Positions 34,051 through 45,629 of a stretch of 64,000 nt of DNA are shown piece by piece. The translations under genes and the position numbers were made by a program. The stretch covers positions 14,051,001-14,115,000 of the forward strand of contig NC_091247.1 in the NCBI RefSeq assembly GCF_042477335.2, given 5' to 3'. Position 1 is the first letter of the stretch. The number at the start of each line of letters is the position of its first letter. The notes under the pieces are model-generated. The model saw only the letters and a list, made by a program, of their open reading frames with translations. It did no database searches and was not told the origin of the DNA. The DNA comes from Ovis canadensis. Taxonomy: Eukaryota; Chordata; Mammalia; Artiodactyla; Bovidae.

Positions 34051-34170
34051 TCTGATGTGGATTTATTTCTGGATTCTGTTCTATGGAGCCGTATGTCTGT
34101 TTTTGTGCCAATACCATGCTGTTTTGTTTACTGTAGCTTTGTAGCATTGGCTGAAGACTAGGTCTCACTC

Positions 34171-35035
34171 CCATTTTCTATTTCTGGAAGAATACTTCAA
34201 CTTTGTATTCTGTTACTCCCATTAGATATTTTATCTTTGGATTAAACAAAAAATCTAATAGAAGCTCTTTTGTGATCTAGGTTTTGTTGTTTTTTTTTTT
34301 TTAAACATCCTATTCTTATTTTATCTCCCTAAGGATATTATATTTTGGTGGAGGGTTGTTTTTTTAATGCTCTTCTCTTTCCTACATTGTCTCTGTCTCT
34401 CGTGTCTTTTCTTTGGCCAGTTGATTTGGACTCTTCCTTGAAACTTTTTAAGCTATTATATTTGCAAATAGGGGAGTCTGTTAGGACTAGTGAAGCAAAG
34501 GCCTGGGGAAATTAATATCTAGTTTCTTTTATTTGTTGGAAGGTTTGCTGTCTGAGGGGTCCTGGCTATCTGTGCTCTTTGTGTGTGTGTGTGTGTGTGT
34601 GTGTACAAAGGCCCAGTACACACTGATCTGTGTCGTTGTAGGATGTTGGAACAGTGATACAGTCTTTACATTGAGAAATATGTGGAGGCCTTTTCTCCAA
34701 AGCCAGTTTTTCCAGTGAAGGATGTTCCAGTCATCTGTCTGGGGGTCAGATGCCTAGTCCTGGGCATTCTGGGAGCCTTGCAGGTGCTGGTGGGCTGGGC
34801 ACTCTTGAGGGCAGCTCACTTCATCCGTCCCTCCTCCTTTTAGACCTGTACCTCTCAGAGCTCTCTGTTCTGCCTGGTGTCCCCACGTCCAGAGCCTACC
34901 TGGCTCGATTGCTCTAGGGTCTGTCCAGCTCCTTACAAGGTGAGGTGGCAAAGAGGATTTTTTCCTGGCTGTGCAGAACACAGGGAGAAGACTGGAGTCT
35001 GGTTCCCCCATTTCCAACCTGGTACCCTTGCTTGA
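34171..35035. other. Intergenic, no gene seen
   Basis: AT-rich sequence of uncertain origin to about 34560, then a (GT)n microsatellite at 34581-34604, then unique GC-richer sequence. No coding or RNA evidence. Confidence 0.45.
34581..34604. repeat. (GT)n microsatellite
   Basis: Twelve perfect GT units. Confidence 0.95.
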
Positions 35036-35228
35036 GGGTTTCCCAGGTGGCTCAGTGGCCAAGAATCCACCTGCAATGCATCCATTTGATCTCTGGGTTG
35101 GGAAGATCTCCTGGAGAAGGAAATGTATTCCAGTATTCTTGACTGGGAAATCCCACGGACAGAGGATCCTGGTGAGCTACAGTTCATGGGGTTGCAGAGT
35201 CAGACATGACTTAGTGACTAAACAAAGA
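35036..35228 (+). mobile_element. Bov-tA SINE
   Basis: 'gggtttcccaggtggctcag', 'aagaatccacctgcaatgca', 'gttgggaagatctcctggag', 'ccagtattcttgactgggaa', 'catggggttgcagagtcaga', 'catgacttagtgac'. It has a small internal deletion compared with its relatives in this window. Confidence 0.9.
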
Positions 35229-36930
35229 CGCTTGCTTGGCCCTCCCCTCCCCCCCCCCCCCCCCCCCCCCCGCCCCATCACACTGGGGCCCCACAGGGCT
35301 AATCAGTTCATTTCTGGTTCATTTCTCTCTCTGCTAACTTAGTCAATGATCTTTCGTCAACTTTCAGCTGCCAAAGCCTTTCAAATTCTCTTAAATACTG
35401 CTATCTCCTTCCACGTTATTTCTGATCTTGTGAGTGATAATCTTTTCGGTCCTTTCCTGTCAGTATAGATGAATACATGTCATCTATTTACCTTAATTAG
35501 AAGACTATTTCTCTTAAAAACCTAATCTTACTGATTCAATAGCTTTTAAACTTTCTGATAGAAAAACCAAGTAAACATTTTTAAAGTGATCTCTAGTTTT
35601 ATTGCTTCAAGGTACAAAATGTGGCCCAAACTGTTTCTTTGGCCGACTCTCTGAGGTTTTCCTATCTCGATGTATGCAGTCAGTTTTGGGTAATGTTCCA
35701 AGTATACTGGAAACAAGGTGTGTTCTCTCTAGGGTAAGAGCTTGATGTATTCCTGCTTATTAAACTTTATTAATTATTAAAATCCTCTGAGTTCTTAATG
35801 TTTCCTTGATCTGTCATAAACTAATACTGGTGGTGTGTTAGTCTCAAATGCAATTATGTTTTTGTCGATTTCTCTTCCTCTTGCATTTCTGGCAGTTTTT
35901 GCTTTCTATCTGATGCTCCTTAATCCACATGCGGAAGGTCACGGCTCTTGTGGCTTCATTGTTAGTGCCTCTGTCAACATGAAAATTTTTTCTGTTGCAT
36001 CTATTGCTATTTCCTTGAATTTTTTATTTACAGAGCATCGCCCCAGCAGAGGGACCAGGGTCAGCAGTGCAGAAGCACTGAGGTTGTGGGCAATGCGGTG
36101 GTAGAGGTGTGACAGGTAAGCCAGGTGACAGAGGGCTGGGGAAAGGGCAGGAGGTGGAGATGGCAGGTCCCTGCAGACAGTACACTTTAAAAAACGTTGT
36201 CTGAGGGAAGACAGCCTTCCTGGAGCAGGTGATGAGCAGGTGGAGAGCTGGTGCTCTAAAAGCTGTGAGCAGCAGCAGCAAGGGCTGAAGAGTGAGGAGG
36301 GGTGAAAGCAAGGTGGTGGCCGGGGCTGCCTCTCCATCGCCGCTGCAGGGATGGAGCAGTGAGGGCAGGGCTGCCCAGCTGGTGGTGACCAGGGCAGAGG
36401 GTCGCTGTGGTGCCCCCCACCCCCGCCCCGTGGGGTAGGAGGGTGGCTCTCAGAGCAGCAAGAGCATCTGGCTGGGAGGTCTGCGAAGAGGCACCATGGT
36501 GAACAGGGCAGATGGGAACCCAGGGGCCCGGTCTGAAAGGGGAGTTTCTCCCTCCTGCAGTCCTCACCTTGTGCAGGCACAGCCGAGGGGCTTGGGCACT
36601 GGCTTGTTCCCAGCAAAGGCCCTGGGTTCAGCCTTGCGGGCAGGAAGGAGGTCATGCATTGGGGCATCTCAGGTATCAGAGGCTTTTTTATGTCTCGTTC
36701 AGTCACAACCTGCTAGTGACTCTGGACCAAGCTCCTTCCCTCCTTGAGCCAGATTTCAGGGGCTGGGGCAGATTTCCGGTTCCAGAAAGAGACCCCAGTC
36801 CTCCTTCCCGACCCTCAACTGCCACTGGGGTGAACCAAGTGCTGGGGTCCCCTGGTACAAAACAGTGTCAGTCTATGACTCGGGGGTCACTTCTGGAAAA
36901 GCTCGAGACACAGCTGCATGGAGAGGCGAG
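35229..36930. other. Intergenic stretch downstream of DAB2IP, no gene seen
   Basis: Begins with a C homopolymer of about 23 bases (35249-35271). 35575-35930 resembles L1 ORF2 antisense ('ttttattgcttcaaggtaca', 'ttctggcagtttttgctttc'). 36030-36930 is unique and GC-rich with chance reading frames on the - strand (for example 35939-36706) that show no protein-like features. Confidence 0.5.
35575..35930 (-). repeat. L1 ORF2 fragment (diverged)
   Basis: Antisense L1 ORF2 similarity by landmarks: 'agttttattgcttcaagg', 'tttctctt' and 'gcagtttttgctttctatct', in the order of the L1 consensus. Confidence 0.45.
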
Positions 36931-36934
36931 TCAG

Positions 36935-39814
36935 GCTTAAAATAGCTAAATAAATCTTTAATATTTCTAATTGCAAATGTACAGAAATTGCACAGCCACA
37001 CAGTCTTAGAACACCAACAACTTTCTCTGTACATTATTACATAGTTAGAGTCACAGCTGGAGGGAGGCACTCTGGCCAAGACTCCAACGTTTGCATTTTT
37101 TTCCTTTTCACATACTTACAAAAGGCGGGGCGGGAGGTGGAGTGGGGCTGGGGGAGCTGGGAGAGTGTGTAGAAAAAGAGGGGCTGTTTCCCTGGGGTCT
37201 GCCTTACGCAGACGGATGGGGTGGGAGGGGGTGAGAGGTGTACACCGGGGCAGATGCTCTGCAGGGTGGGGGTCGCCTGGAGCTCTGCCCTGGGTTCCCC
37301 ACCCTCATTCTGGGCGGTTGGAAAGAGTCTTCACTCAAAGAAAGTTTGGCAGTTTCCTTCACCCTAAACATAAAAGTTAGGCGGAAAGTCAGGCCTCTCT
37401 GTTGGCAGGAGAGGGCCGGGGGACAGCCTTCTCTGGTGGTGGGGGTGGGGGTGCACTGGGCTTGGGACCCCCGGCCCCCCCATCCCTCCCTCAGGGACGC
37501 AGGTTCAGGGTGACCCAGAGGGGGCGCGCATTCCCCAGCCACCCAGACAGCACACTGCAAAATGCCAACCCCCAGATCCCCGACCTCTGACCTCTGCCTC
37601 CTGCCCAATACTGTCATCTAGATTAAAAATAAAATAAAAAACCGCCAGAGAGCAGCGGTCCCGGGCAGCCCTCGGCAGCACCAGGACTGAAGGACTATGT
37701 ACAACCATTGGGTGAAATAGTTACATTACAGTCAAACACCAAGAACATTTACAAAAATCGTCAGACTTGCAGTTCAGATAAAAATCTGTGGAGAGTCTGT
37801 ACACTTTTACAGTTTTTGCACTAAGTAGATAAGGCTCTCGGCCCGAGAGCTCGCAACCCAGGCCAAGGGCCGCCAGCACCGGCCTCCGGAGCCTGGCTGT
37901 GCAGGCCCTGGGACCCTCCCCCTGTATTGCTAAGAGGCGCTCGGATGAATCCGAGGTCGCTCAACGCTCAATGAGGCATCCGCGGGAGAGGGGTGGGGGG
38001 CGGGTGGGGAGCATTCGCCAGGCAGAAGAGGGGTGCGTCGGAACCAGAGGCTGACGTCCCTGGGGCCAGGCCTTGCCTATGCGGCCAGAGGAGTGGGGCA
38101 GGGCCTCCACCCGCCACGGCCTGCCTTCCTGAGGTCTGTGACCTTTCGGGGGGTCCTGACCTCTCCCCACCAGCAGGTCTCTGGGCTAACTGAGCTGCAG
38201 GTTCCACCCCAGGATGGGGTGCAGTGTGGTCTGAGCCACCCAGCCCCTGTTGCTCCCCAACTCTGGGTCCTGGTGGAGCGGCTCCCGCCCCAAAGGCAGG
38301 AAGGGGTGACTCCCCAGCTTTCCCACGGCTGAAGGCAGTCGGGGTGGCTCCTGGCTGTGGGATGGATGCCCCAGCTCTGGCCCCAAGATTCCCTAGGGTC
38401 AGGGGTGGGAACAAGGACGAGAGAGACCCAAGTTCCTGCCCACTTATGTCCCGCAAGGGTGGGAGCGGGGGGGTAGTGGGGAGGGCCCACAAGCTACAGA
38501 ACAGCCTGGGGCTGAGGGAAACCGGCCCCAGCCGTGGGTGGGCCCCTCCCCTCCCCTGTCTGCAGCGCCTGGGTCCTCGGTGGGCCCGGGAGGGTGAGGC
38601 AGAGGCCGGCCGCACGCAAGGGGGCGGGTGCAGGCTGCCGCGGTCTTGGAGAGGGAGCAAGTCTAACATCCTCCAGGGCCGCTATTTCCCATGCAGTGCG
38701 CACGCTCAATTTAAAAGGCCCCTGTGTTCCAGCAAGCGAGCAAGCGGGCTTTTGTTTCTAATGCATACTGTGAAAGGAAAAAAAATCACAGTTATCCACC
38801 TTCTCAGGGCCTGTGGGCACTAGAATTCTTTTTCTAACCATCCACCAGGAAAGCTCAGCCTGTCTCTAGGGAGGGCGGGGGTGGGGTGGGGTGGGGTGGG
38901 GTGTACCTGCTGGCCACTCTCTGTGGGGCCACCGCGTGGTCACGCAAGCTCTGGGAGACAGGCGGCCACTGCTACGGTGCCACCTGGGCCAGCTCTGCCC
39001 AGATCTTTGGCTTCGGGGGGGAGCCCAGCACATCAGCCTGGGCCCCTGTGGCAAGTGAGGGAGGCTCTGATCTTCCCATGGGTACGAGGGCCCAGAAGGA
39101 AGAGCTGAGATCCTCACTGGGTCTATAGACCTTCTATCTGACAGAGTTCGGGCGGGAGGGGGCGGGCCGAGGGGCTGGGGACAGGTGTGGGGGTGATGCC
39201 TCGGCTCCGCACAGCCAGGAGGGGGCCCCAAGCATGCACTGGCAGGTGCTCAGGGTGCAGACAGGCGAGGGGACACAGCGCTCTGGCAGCTCCATCCTCC
39301 CCACCCTCTGTCTGCCTGCTGACCAGCCTGTTGGCTTCTGGAACCGAGTGACAGGTCCCACAAGGCAGCGCCTGGCTGCCCGGGAGTCCTGGGTCTCTGG
39401 GAGGCGAGGGGAAGCCACGGCAGGAGACCCCTGGCTCTCTGACCCTCCAACTCTCCGGGTGGCTCCCCCTGTGTGGAGGAGTGGTGTGTCGGGGCGGGGG
39501 TACATGCACTCAGCCAGGTGAAGGAGGAAAGGGGACGCGCACCAAGTTCAACACCCAAAACAGACACTGCGACAGGCCCCTGCCCGCGCTAGGCTGCACC
39601 CACTCCCCAGCCTGCGCCCAACACGCTTCTCGGGGGAGCGGGCCGGTGTCCCCCGCTTGCACTGCGTCAGTCTCTCGCGGCTCCCTCTGCAGCCGCCTCC
39701 TGGGCCGCGGGTGGAGGGGGGGAGGTGAGCCTCGGCCTCTGGGCCCCCGGCGCTGCTCCTCCCCAGGCTGAGACCCCGCCCTGGGCCACCAGAGTCCTCC
39801 CCTCCTCGGGCAGG
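36935..39814 (-). other. DAB2IP: DAB2IP 3' UTR
   Basis: Untranslated tail of about 2.9 kb following TAA at 39815-39817. It is free of SINEs and LINEs, unlike the flank just beyond its end. The distal part (36935-37080 and 37620-37830) is AT-rich and the middle (37840-39800) is strongly GC-rich. A (GTGGG)n-like run lies at 38879-38902 on the + strand. The extent is inferred from the ATTAAA signal; an earlier poly(A) site cannot be excluded. Confidence 0.7.
36957..36962 (-). terminator. DAB2IP: Poly(A) signal ATTAAA for DAB2IP
   Basis: On the - strand the end of the 3' UTR reads 'gaaatattaaagatttattt', with ATTAAA at 36957-36962. This is the commonest variant of the poly(A) hexamer. Cleavage would fall near 36935-36945. 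The AT-rich context contrasts with the GC-rich UTR and intergenic flank. Confidence 0.65.
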
Positions 39815-39982
39815 TTAACAATTGCTGCTGTTTCGGAACTCGCCGTTTTCAGTAATCTGCAATTTGGTGGGGTTGGTGGGGGAGAGGCCGTTACGGGCTT
39901 GCATGCTGTACCTCTCTTTGAGCTGCGTCAGGGCGCTCATGAGGCGCGCGTTGGCTGCATCCAGTGAGGCGATGCGCTTCTC
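39815..39982 (-). CDS. DAB2IP: DAB2IP terminal coding exon: end of coiled coil and C-terminus
   Basis: 55 codons and TAA (39815-39817). The acceptor is TTCCACAG at 39983-39990. It starts EKRIASLDAANARLMSALTQ, the end of the C-terminal heptad region, and finishes with the conserved tail TENGEFRNSSNC. The upstream exon ends in a complete codon, so this exon starts in phase 0. The coiled coil (leucine-zipper-like) is used for dimerisation and partner binding in this family. Alternative C-termini are known for the gene; no other terminal exon was recognised in the window. Confidence 0.95.
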   Translation of the reverse strand, partial: EKRIASLDAANARLMSALTQLKERYSMQARNGLSPTNPTKLQITENGEFRNSSNC

Positions 39983-40809
39983 CTGTGGAACAAAGAGGGC
40001 GTCAGCAGGGGTTGAGCCATGGGCTGCTGGGCCCAAGGTAGGGGGGGTGGCGCGGGGTCCGTGCTGGGAAAGGGGTCTCCCCGGAGCTGTGGCTGCCTAC
40101 AAGAGCGGGGAGTGAGGTGGCTGGGAGGACAAACACCGAGGATGCAGAGTTCCTGAAGCTGGGAGGAGGCAGCTCGCCCTCATGGGAGAGGACTTCAGAG
40201 AGCCCACCTTCCTCGTGTCCCTACCTCATTACCTGCTTCTCACCCCAACAGCCCTAGTGGTGTCATGTGCCAGCTCCTTGAAGCCCCGAGGGCAGGCACG
40301 CTCACTCATGTGCGTGTGCGTGTGTGTGTGTGTGTGTGTAACACACAGGTCACAGCTCCCATCAGCCTGTGCAGTTTCCCGACTGAGCAAGGACTGGCCC
40401 TGGAGAAGAAAAGGGCACAGACCTGGATGAAGGAGACTGGAAGCCAGTCTCTCAACTGTCTTCCTCCCTCAACGCATTGGGAAGCCAAGGGTCTGCACAA
40501 GAGTTCCCTTGTTCTCTGTCCCCAGCCTGCTGTCACCCAGCCTTCCCCATTCCCCTCCCAGCAGCTTCTACTCTGGTCAGAACACCTGGTGAAAGGTAAG
40601 ACCTAACTAAGCTGCCCAAGCAGGGGAGGAGCGGTCCCGCCCTTTTCAAAGCCTATCCTAGTGAGCTTGTGGTCCACTGAGACCCTTGACTCCGACTTCT
40701 TGAGGCAGAGATACCGATCTCCTATCCTCCTTCGCTTCTGCGAAGCCACCTCCTCCTAATCCCAGGTCCTTTAACACCTGCGGCTGTCCGAAAGGCCGGA
40801 GCCCCACAC
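39983..40809 (-). other. DAB2IP: DAB2IP intron (last)
   Basis: Contains a (GT)n microsatellite at 40309-40340 on the + strand. No other repeat or exon recognised. Confidence 0.7.
40309..40340. repeat. (GT)n microsatellite, slightly interrupted
   Basis: GT dinucleotides with two C interruptions near the left end, in the last DAB2IP intron. Confidence 0.95.
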
Positions 40810-40897
40810 CTGAGCATCAATGATCTTCTGTTTGGAGTCTACAGCTGCTTGCATCTCCGCATGGTCTTTCTTCAGCTCCTCCTCCACTGACATCAAC
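40810..40897 (-). CDS. DAB2IP: DAB2IP exon: coiled-coil segment
   Basis: 88 bases: the first base completes an Arg codon, then 29 residues [20 protein letters not shown] onward to IIDAQ. Acceptor GTAACAG, donor GTGTGG (a weak donor, not GTRAGT). The sequence is charged and heptad-like, the middle of the C-terminal coiled coil. Confidence 0.95.
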
Positions 40898-41808
40898 CTG
40901 TTACCAGATACAAGGACAGTCAGGCCGGCATTTGAGGGTGCAAGTGAGGGGGTGAGTGTGGGGCCTCGTGGGAACAAGTCATCACGCCCTCACAGAGGGG
41001 GACACACTAGGAGAGCCCCTCCTTGGACCACAGACTCACCTCCCACCCTTGCCTGGGACGGAGGTGGCCTCCGCCACCCGACGCGGGCTGAGCCTGCTCC
41101 TTCCTTACATTTCACCTGCCCCAGATTCTGTCCCCAAATCCCCAGAAGCCCCTGGCATGGCCCCCTTCTGATGTTCCTCCAGGAGCCAAGGGGGTGGGGT
41201 GGGTATTAGATCCTCACGCACCCCAGGGCTGGGCAAGTGGTGTCACATCATGAGACTTGTGGTTTGAGTGGGGAACAGAGGCCCTGCAGGGCTCAAGAAC
41301 TTTCTCCACCCACTCTATTCGCTGAGGCTGCACCGGGTACTCGAGGTGGCAGGATGAAGCCACAAGGCGCAGGGAGACAGCAGCTACCCTCAGGAGCCAC
41401 GGGAACAGAGACCGGGAAGCGGCTAACCATCCTGGAGGGTGGGGTGCAGCTGAACGGGACACCGCAGGGCAGGCAAGGGCTGTTGGGTGGATGACGAGCT
41501 GGGACGACATGAGGATCACGGTGTCCAAAAGTTCAGAACGAGGGCCGGCGTGGGCCTGCTGCCAGCTGCTCCCGCCCTGAGACCATCCCTGGTCTCGCCC
41601 TGCTGGTCTCTCACAGACCTGTCCGTCATTGCTGATCACCCCTAACTTCCCCCTGCTCTCTCTGGGCCTGAATCCTAGCTCCCCGGCCACTGCTCTGGAG
41701 ACTCCTTGTCCTGTCTCCCCCAAGGACCGCAGGGTTCCCAGGGCTCTGCCTCAGCCCGTCATTCTTGCTCTATGCTCTTCTCAGATGAGTTCACTTACTG
41801 CTTTCTTT

Positions 41809-42011
41809 GGGCTTCCCAGCTGGCTCAGGGGTAAAGAATCAGCCTGCAATGCAGGAGGTGCGGGTTGGATCCCTGCATTGGGAAGATCCCCTGGGGGAGG
41901 ACATGGCAACCCACTCCAGTATTCTTGCCGGGAAAACCCCATGGACAAAGGGACCTGGTGGACTACAGTCCATGGGGCTGCAGAACAGTCAGACGCGACT
42001 GAGCACGCACG
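41809..42011 (+). mobile_element. Bov-tA SINE in DAB2IP intron
   Basis: 'gggcttcccagctggctcag', 'gtaaagaatcagcctgcaat', 'gaagatcccctgggggagga', 'ccactccagtattcttgccg', 'ctacagtccatggggctgca', 'cagacgcgactgagc'. Antisense to the gene. Confidence 0.9.
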
Positions 42012-42299
42012 GCTTTACTTTTGTCTCTACCCTCGGGACTTCGGTGCAGCACAGCATCTAAGCCCCAGGCAAGCACTTAGCCCATCTCATAGCAGACACA
42101 CAGGAAGGTCAGCGGTGCAGGGGCAGGTACCACACAGGACTGTCATGAAAAGCCAGTGGGATCGGGGTTGAGGAGAAGGGGTGTGAGATCCTGCCAAGGT
42201 CGGGGGTGGGCGTTCCTTTGTCACAGGAACATAAGACACTGAGCAAAGCCTGGATGAAGAGGAGGAGGTGGAAGCAATGGGGGAAGTGGGAGAAACTTC

Positions 42300-44420
42300 T
42301 CTTTCCAGCTATGGTGGAATAACAGGCACTGGGTTTAACCTCCTGCCACAGAAACACCAAACTAGGAAACGGAACAAAATATATGAAACAAAGGTTTCCA
42401 GACACTGAAAAACAGGCAGCGCAGTATAGCACGGGACTCCCAAGAGATGGGAACACGTGAGGGGAGCCCCGCCCACTGCTGAGAGTCCAGGCAAGCAAAG
42501 GACGGAAGTGATCACAGAGGGTCAGGGTACCGGGGAGGATGGAGGGTCGGGGTTGGGGAGGATGCGACAGAAGACTCTACCCATCTCCTGAGGGGTCCCC
42601 TTGGGGCTTTGGCTGAGAACTGGTCTGCATGTTTGTGAGAAAAACAGGCGAGAGCCACTGGAAAGGAATACACAAAACTAACCCTAAAATAGTTTAGGGT
42701 CATTCCAGGCAGTAAAAACACTCCTGGGTTAGTAAACACAGAGCCTGATTAGCTCTGGACTAAAGCCTACCCAAGACCCACCCCAACAGAGCTTACAAAC
42801 TAACCTCGGAAAGAATCAGACAGACTCCTCCAACTTCATTGTGTCCCAGAACAAAGCGCCCAGGTACTTAAAGGAACATAAGACATCCAGCAGCTACGTA
42901 AAAAAAAAAATCACAATGTCTGGCATCTAACCAAAACTCACCAAGCATGCAGAGAAGTAGGAAAACATAACCCTTAACCAGGAAGAACATCAATCAAGAC
43001 AGACTTGGAAATGTCAGATGACAGGATTAGTAGACAAGGACGTTAGAACAACTGTTGTAAATATATTCTATGTGCTCAAGAAAACAGAGGAAAAGCATGA
43101 GCAAGATGAGAAGAGAAACGGATGGGATTTAAACCAAACGGAAAGTTTAGAGGCAAAAAATACATCTGAAATGAAAAAAATACTGGATAGGAGTAACAGA
43201 CTGGACACTGAACCACGAATGAACGTGAAGGCACACTGTAACAATCCAAGATAAGACACAGGAAAAAAATTTAAAAATAAAGCAGCACCGGTAGGACGTG
43301 GGACAATATAAAGAAGACTAATATACGTGCAATGAGAATTCCAGAAAACAGCCTGGGGAGGCAGAACCCTACACCCACAGATCCAACAGCTCAAACTCCA
43401 GAAACAAGAAAACACGTCAAGGCACTTCGTAATCTAATTGTTGGCAATCGACGATAAAGGAAGAAATCTGCAAATCAGCCAGAGGAAAAGTGATATCAAT
43501 ACATTAAGGACAGAAGAACAAAAATCCCATCATAGTCCCTGCTAGTATAGCCCACATAAGGGCAAAATCTTGTCCACTGCTCGCTTTGGTAAACGGCCAC
43601 ACCGTGCACATCCTTCTAAAACAGCAGAGGTGCACAGCTGTGACAGACGTCCTATGGCCTGCCAAGCCTAGATATCTACTATCCACCCCTTACAAACAGT
43701 TTCCAACCTCTGCCCCTCAGGCAACAAGATACAGCTAATATGCCAATAAAGGAGGTAAGATGGAATCATAAAAAGAAGTCAATCTAGAAGAGGGCCGGAA
43801 AAGGAGCAGATGGTACAAAGAGAAAACAAGTAGCAAGATAATAGGTTTAAACATAATTATACTCACAATTACAAGAAATGTAAATAGTCTAAACATTCCA
43901 ACTCAAAGGCAGAAACTAAGATTAGATAAACAGCAGGAAGAATAAGGTGTCTGTGACAGAAACTCACTTTATGTAGTGAGGGAGGGACATAGCTTTGTTC
44001 AAAGTATAAGGATGAAAAAGGATATAATGGGCTAATGTCAATTAAAAAAAAAGTTAAAGGTAGCTGTATTAATATCAAAGTGGACTTCATAGAAAGGAGT
44101 ATTATGAGGGATAATTATGAGGATGTTAGGAGGAATATTACAAGATGATCTTGTAACGATAAAGGGTCAGTTCGTCAACAGCACATGATAAGTCTAAATC
44201 TGTACGCACCTAAAAATAAAGTTTCAGTGACTATAAAGTAAAAACCAACAGAAATGAAAGAAGAAATAAATTCGTAATTATGATTAGAAACTTCATTATC
44301 CTTTTCTAAATAACTGGCAGAACAGTAAATAAGTACACAGAAAACCCACTAAAGATACAGAAGATCTGAACAACACTATCAACCAAATTGACCTGGTTAA
44401 CATTTACAGTAGGGAGGAAA
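42300..44420 (+). mobile_element. Old L1 (L1M/HAL1-like): ORF1 region and start of ORF2
   Basis: Landmarks in L1 order: 'ccaagcatgcagagaagtag', 'gattagtagacaaggacgtt', 'attctatgtgctcaagaaaa', 'tgaaatgaaaaaaatactgg', 'cctaatatacgtgcaatgag' type, 'ccacagatccaacagctcaa', 'gcaaatcagccagaggaaaa'. From about 44150, 'aaagggtcagttcgtcaaca' and 'ctgtacgcacctaaaaataa' belong to the ORF2 endonuclease region. Frames are broken. The left boundary is uncertain. Confidence 0.65.
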
Positions 44421-44769
44421 TACACCAGGACTGGGTAGTAGAAATAAATGTTAAGTAAGCCACTGAATTCAGGAAAAGATGCATCCTTCAAAGAACAGGG
44501 TGAGAAAGAAGTGGTTAGGTTAAAAAGTGTTTTCTCTTTTGGAGTCACACACATGAGGTGAGCCAAGAGCAGAGCTGGCAGTTGAGTGAACAGTGGGCTC
44601 CTTGTCACCCCGGTTATAGGCCCTCTGCTCACGCTAACCATTTTATAGAGAGGAAACCCACAGGTCAATCAAGTAAACGATAATTAGGAGCAGAGAAGCA
44701 GGTAGTGTACACAGGAGGAATTAAGGAAGGATTTTTTAATAGTGGACAAAGCACGAGGCCAGGCTGGGA

Positions 44770-45000
44770 AACATCATATTTACTGCACACCTGCTAAATC
44801 TATGCTCCTGTACCACGGAAACTAACACGTCAGTGCGCACTGTTGCCTCGCACTTGGTGTTACTGCCATAAAGGAGGAGGCTACACCTCGACAACACTCC
44901 CTGCTTACAGACGGGCAGAGGGGGAGAGAGAGGCAAATCAACACGGAAATAAAGATAAGCCGTCAGTGAAGATGAGAGGCAGCACTCAAGTCGCTGGTCC
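44770..45000 (-). repeat. MIR-like SINE
   Basis: 'actgcacacctgctaaatct' and 'acagacgggcagaggg' with 'gagaggcaaatcaaca' fit the reverse complement of MIR, diverged. Confidence 0.45.
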
Positions 45001-45629
45001 ACCTGGAAATTGTCCTGCATAACCCACAGGCACCTTAAAACTCAACACACCCAACACTGGCCTCACCTCTCCCCCTCCCTACCCAAACCGGTCTTCTTCC
45101 AAAGGTCCTCATCTCAGTAACTGGCACCAAGACACAGCTGGATGCTCTTGGTAAAAATCAGCATTATTTTGTCTGCCTCCCTCCTCTCACTCCCACCCTC
45201 ACCAGCTGCATGTAACTGACATGTATTCCTACTTCCCCTGCCCTGGACTGGATGGGTCCTCATTGTCTTTCCTGGTACCCCCTCCACCCAGCTTCTAAAC
45301 TCTACGAAAACGTGACTCCCCATGGGGGCCCCAAGGCCCTCTGCACGCCGCCTCGGCTGACCTCGCTTCGGCCAGGCCACCTATACACTCCACCACCAAC
45401 CCACGCTGTACCGCTGCGGTGCCCTGCACTCCAAGCTCCTGCCCTCCTCCGGGCTGCTGCCACGCAATCCCTGCTGCCTCAGACTCTTCTCTGCGCTCAG
45501 CTCATCAAGGCAGCTGAGCAGCCCGTCCCTGGGATCTGGGGCCTCCTGGAGGGCAGCGGGCAGGCCTGCCCCTCTGCACGTGTGGGGCCAGGGCTCGGCC
45601 TGGAGCAGGGACCGGCTGGCCGCCCTCAC

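Larger units (their letters stand above)
29533..34170 (-). mobile_element. L1 LINE 3' end, split by Bov-tA and two BovB insertions
   Basis: An L1 in antisense begins with poly(T) and 'aattgaagtatagtttattt' (29533-29572). It resumes at 31579 ('cagattcttttccaatatag', 'ctccctgtgctatacactaa', 'ggcagagtaatagtccagtg', 'ttctccatagtggctgcacc', 'cattctgaccaatgtgaggt', 'tcttctttggagaaatgtct') to 32895, and again from about 34051 ('tgtctgtttttgtgccaata', 'ccatgctgttttgtttactg') to about 34170. The visible L1 part covers the 3' UTR and the end of ORF2, with no intact frame. The three intervals are occupied by the younger insertions listed separately. Confidence 0.8.
40898..45629 (-). other. DAB2IP: DAB2IP intron
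   Basis: Largest intron seen here (4.7 kb). It holds a Bov-tA (41809-42011), an old L1 in the opposite orientation (about 42300-44420) and a MIR (44770-45000). 40898-41800 and 45000-45629 are unique GC-rich sequence. Confidence 0.8.

Noticed and set aside
35939-36706. 255-codon open frame on the - strand downstream of DAB2IP
   Set aside because: Pro/Ser/Cys-rich chance frame in GC-rich sequence beyond the DAB2IP poly(A) signal, starting in L1-like sequence. No domain or splice context.
37968-38669. 233-codon open frame inside the DAB2IP 3' UTR
   Set aside because: Downstream of the DAB2IP stop in the same transcript, low-complexity Pro/Ala/Gly composition, no family match.
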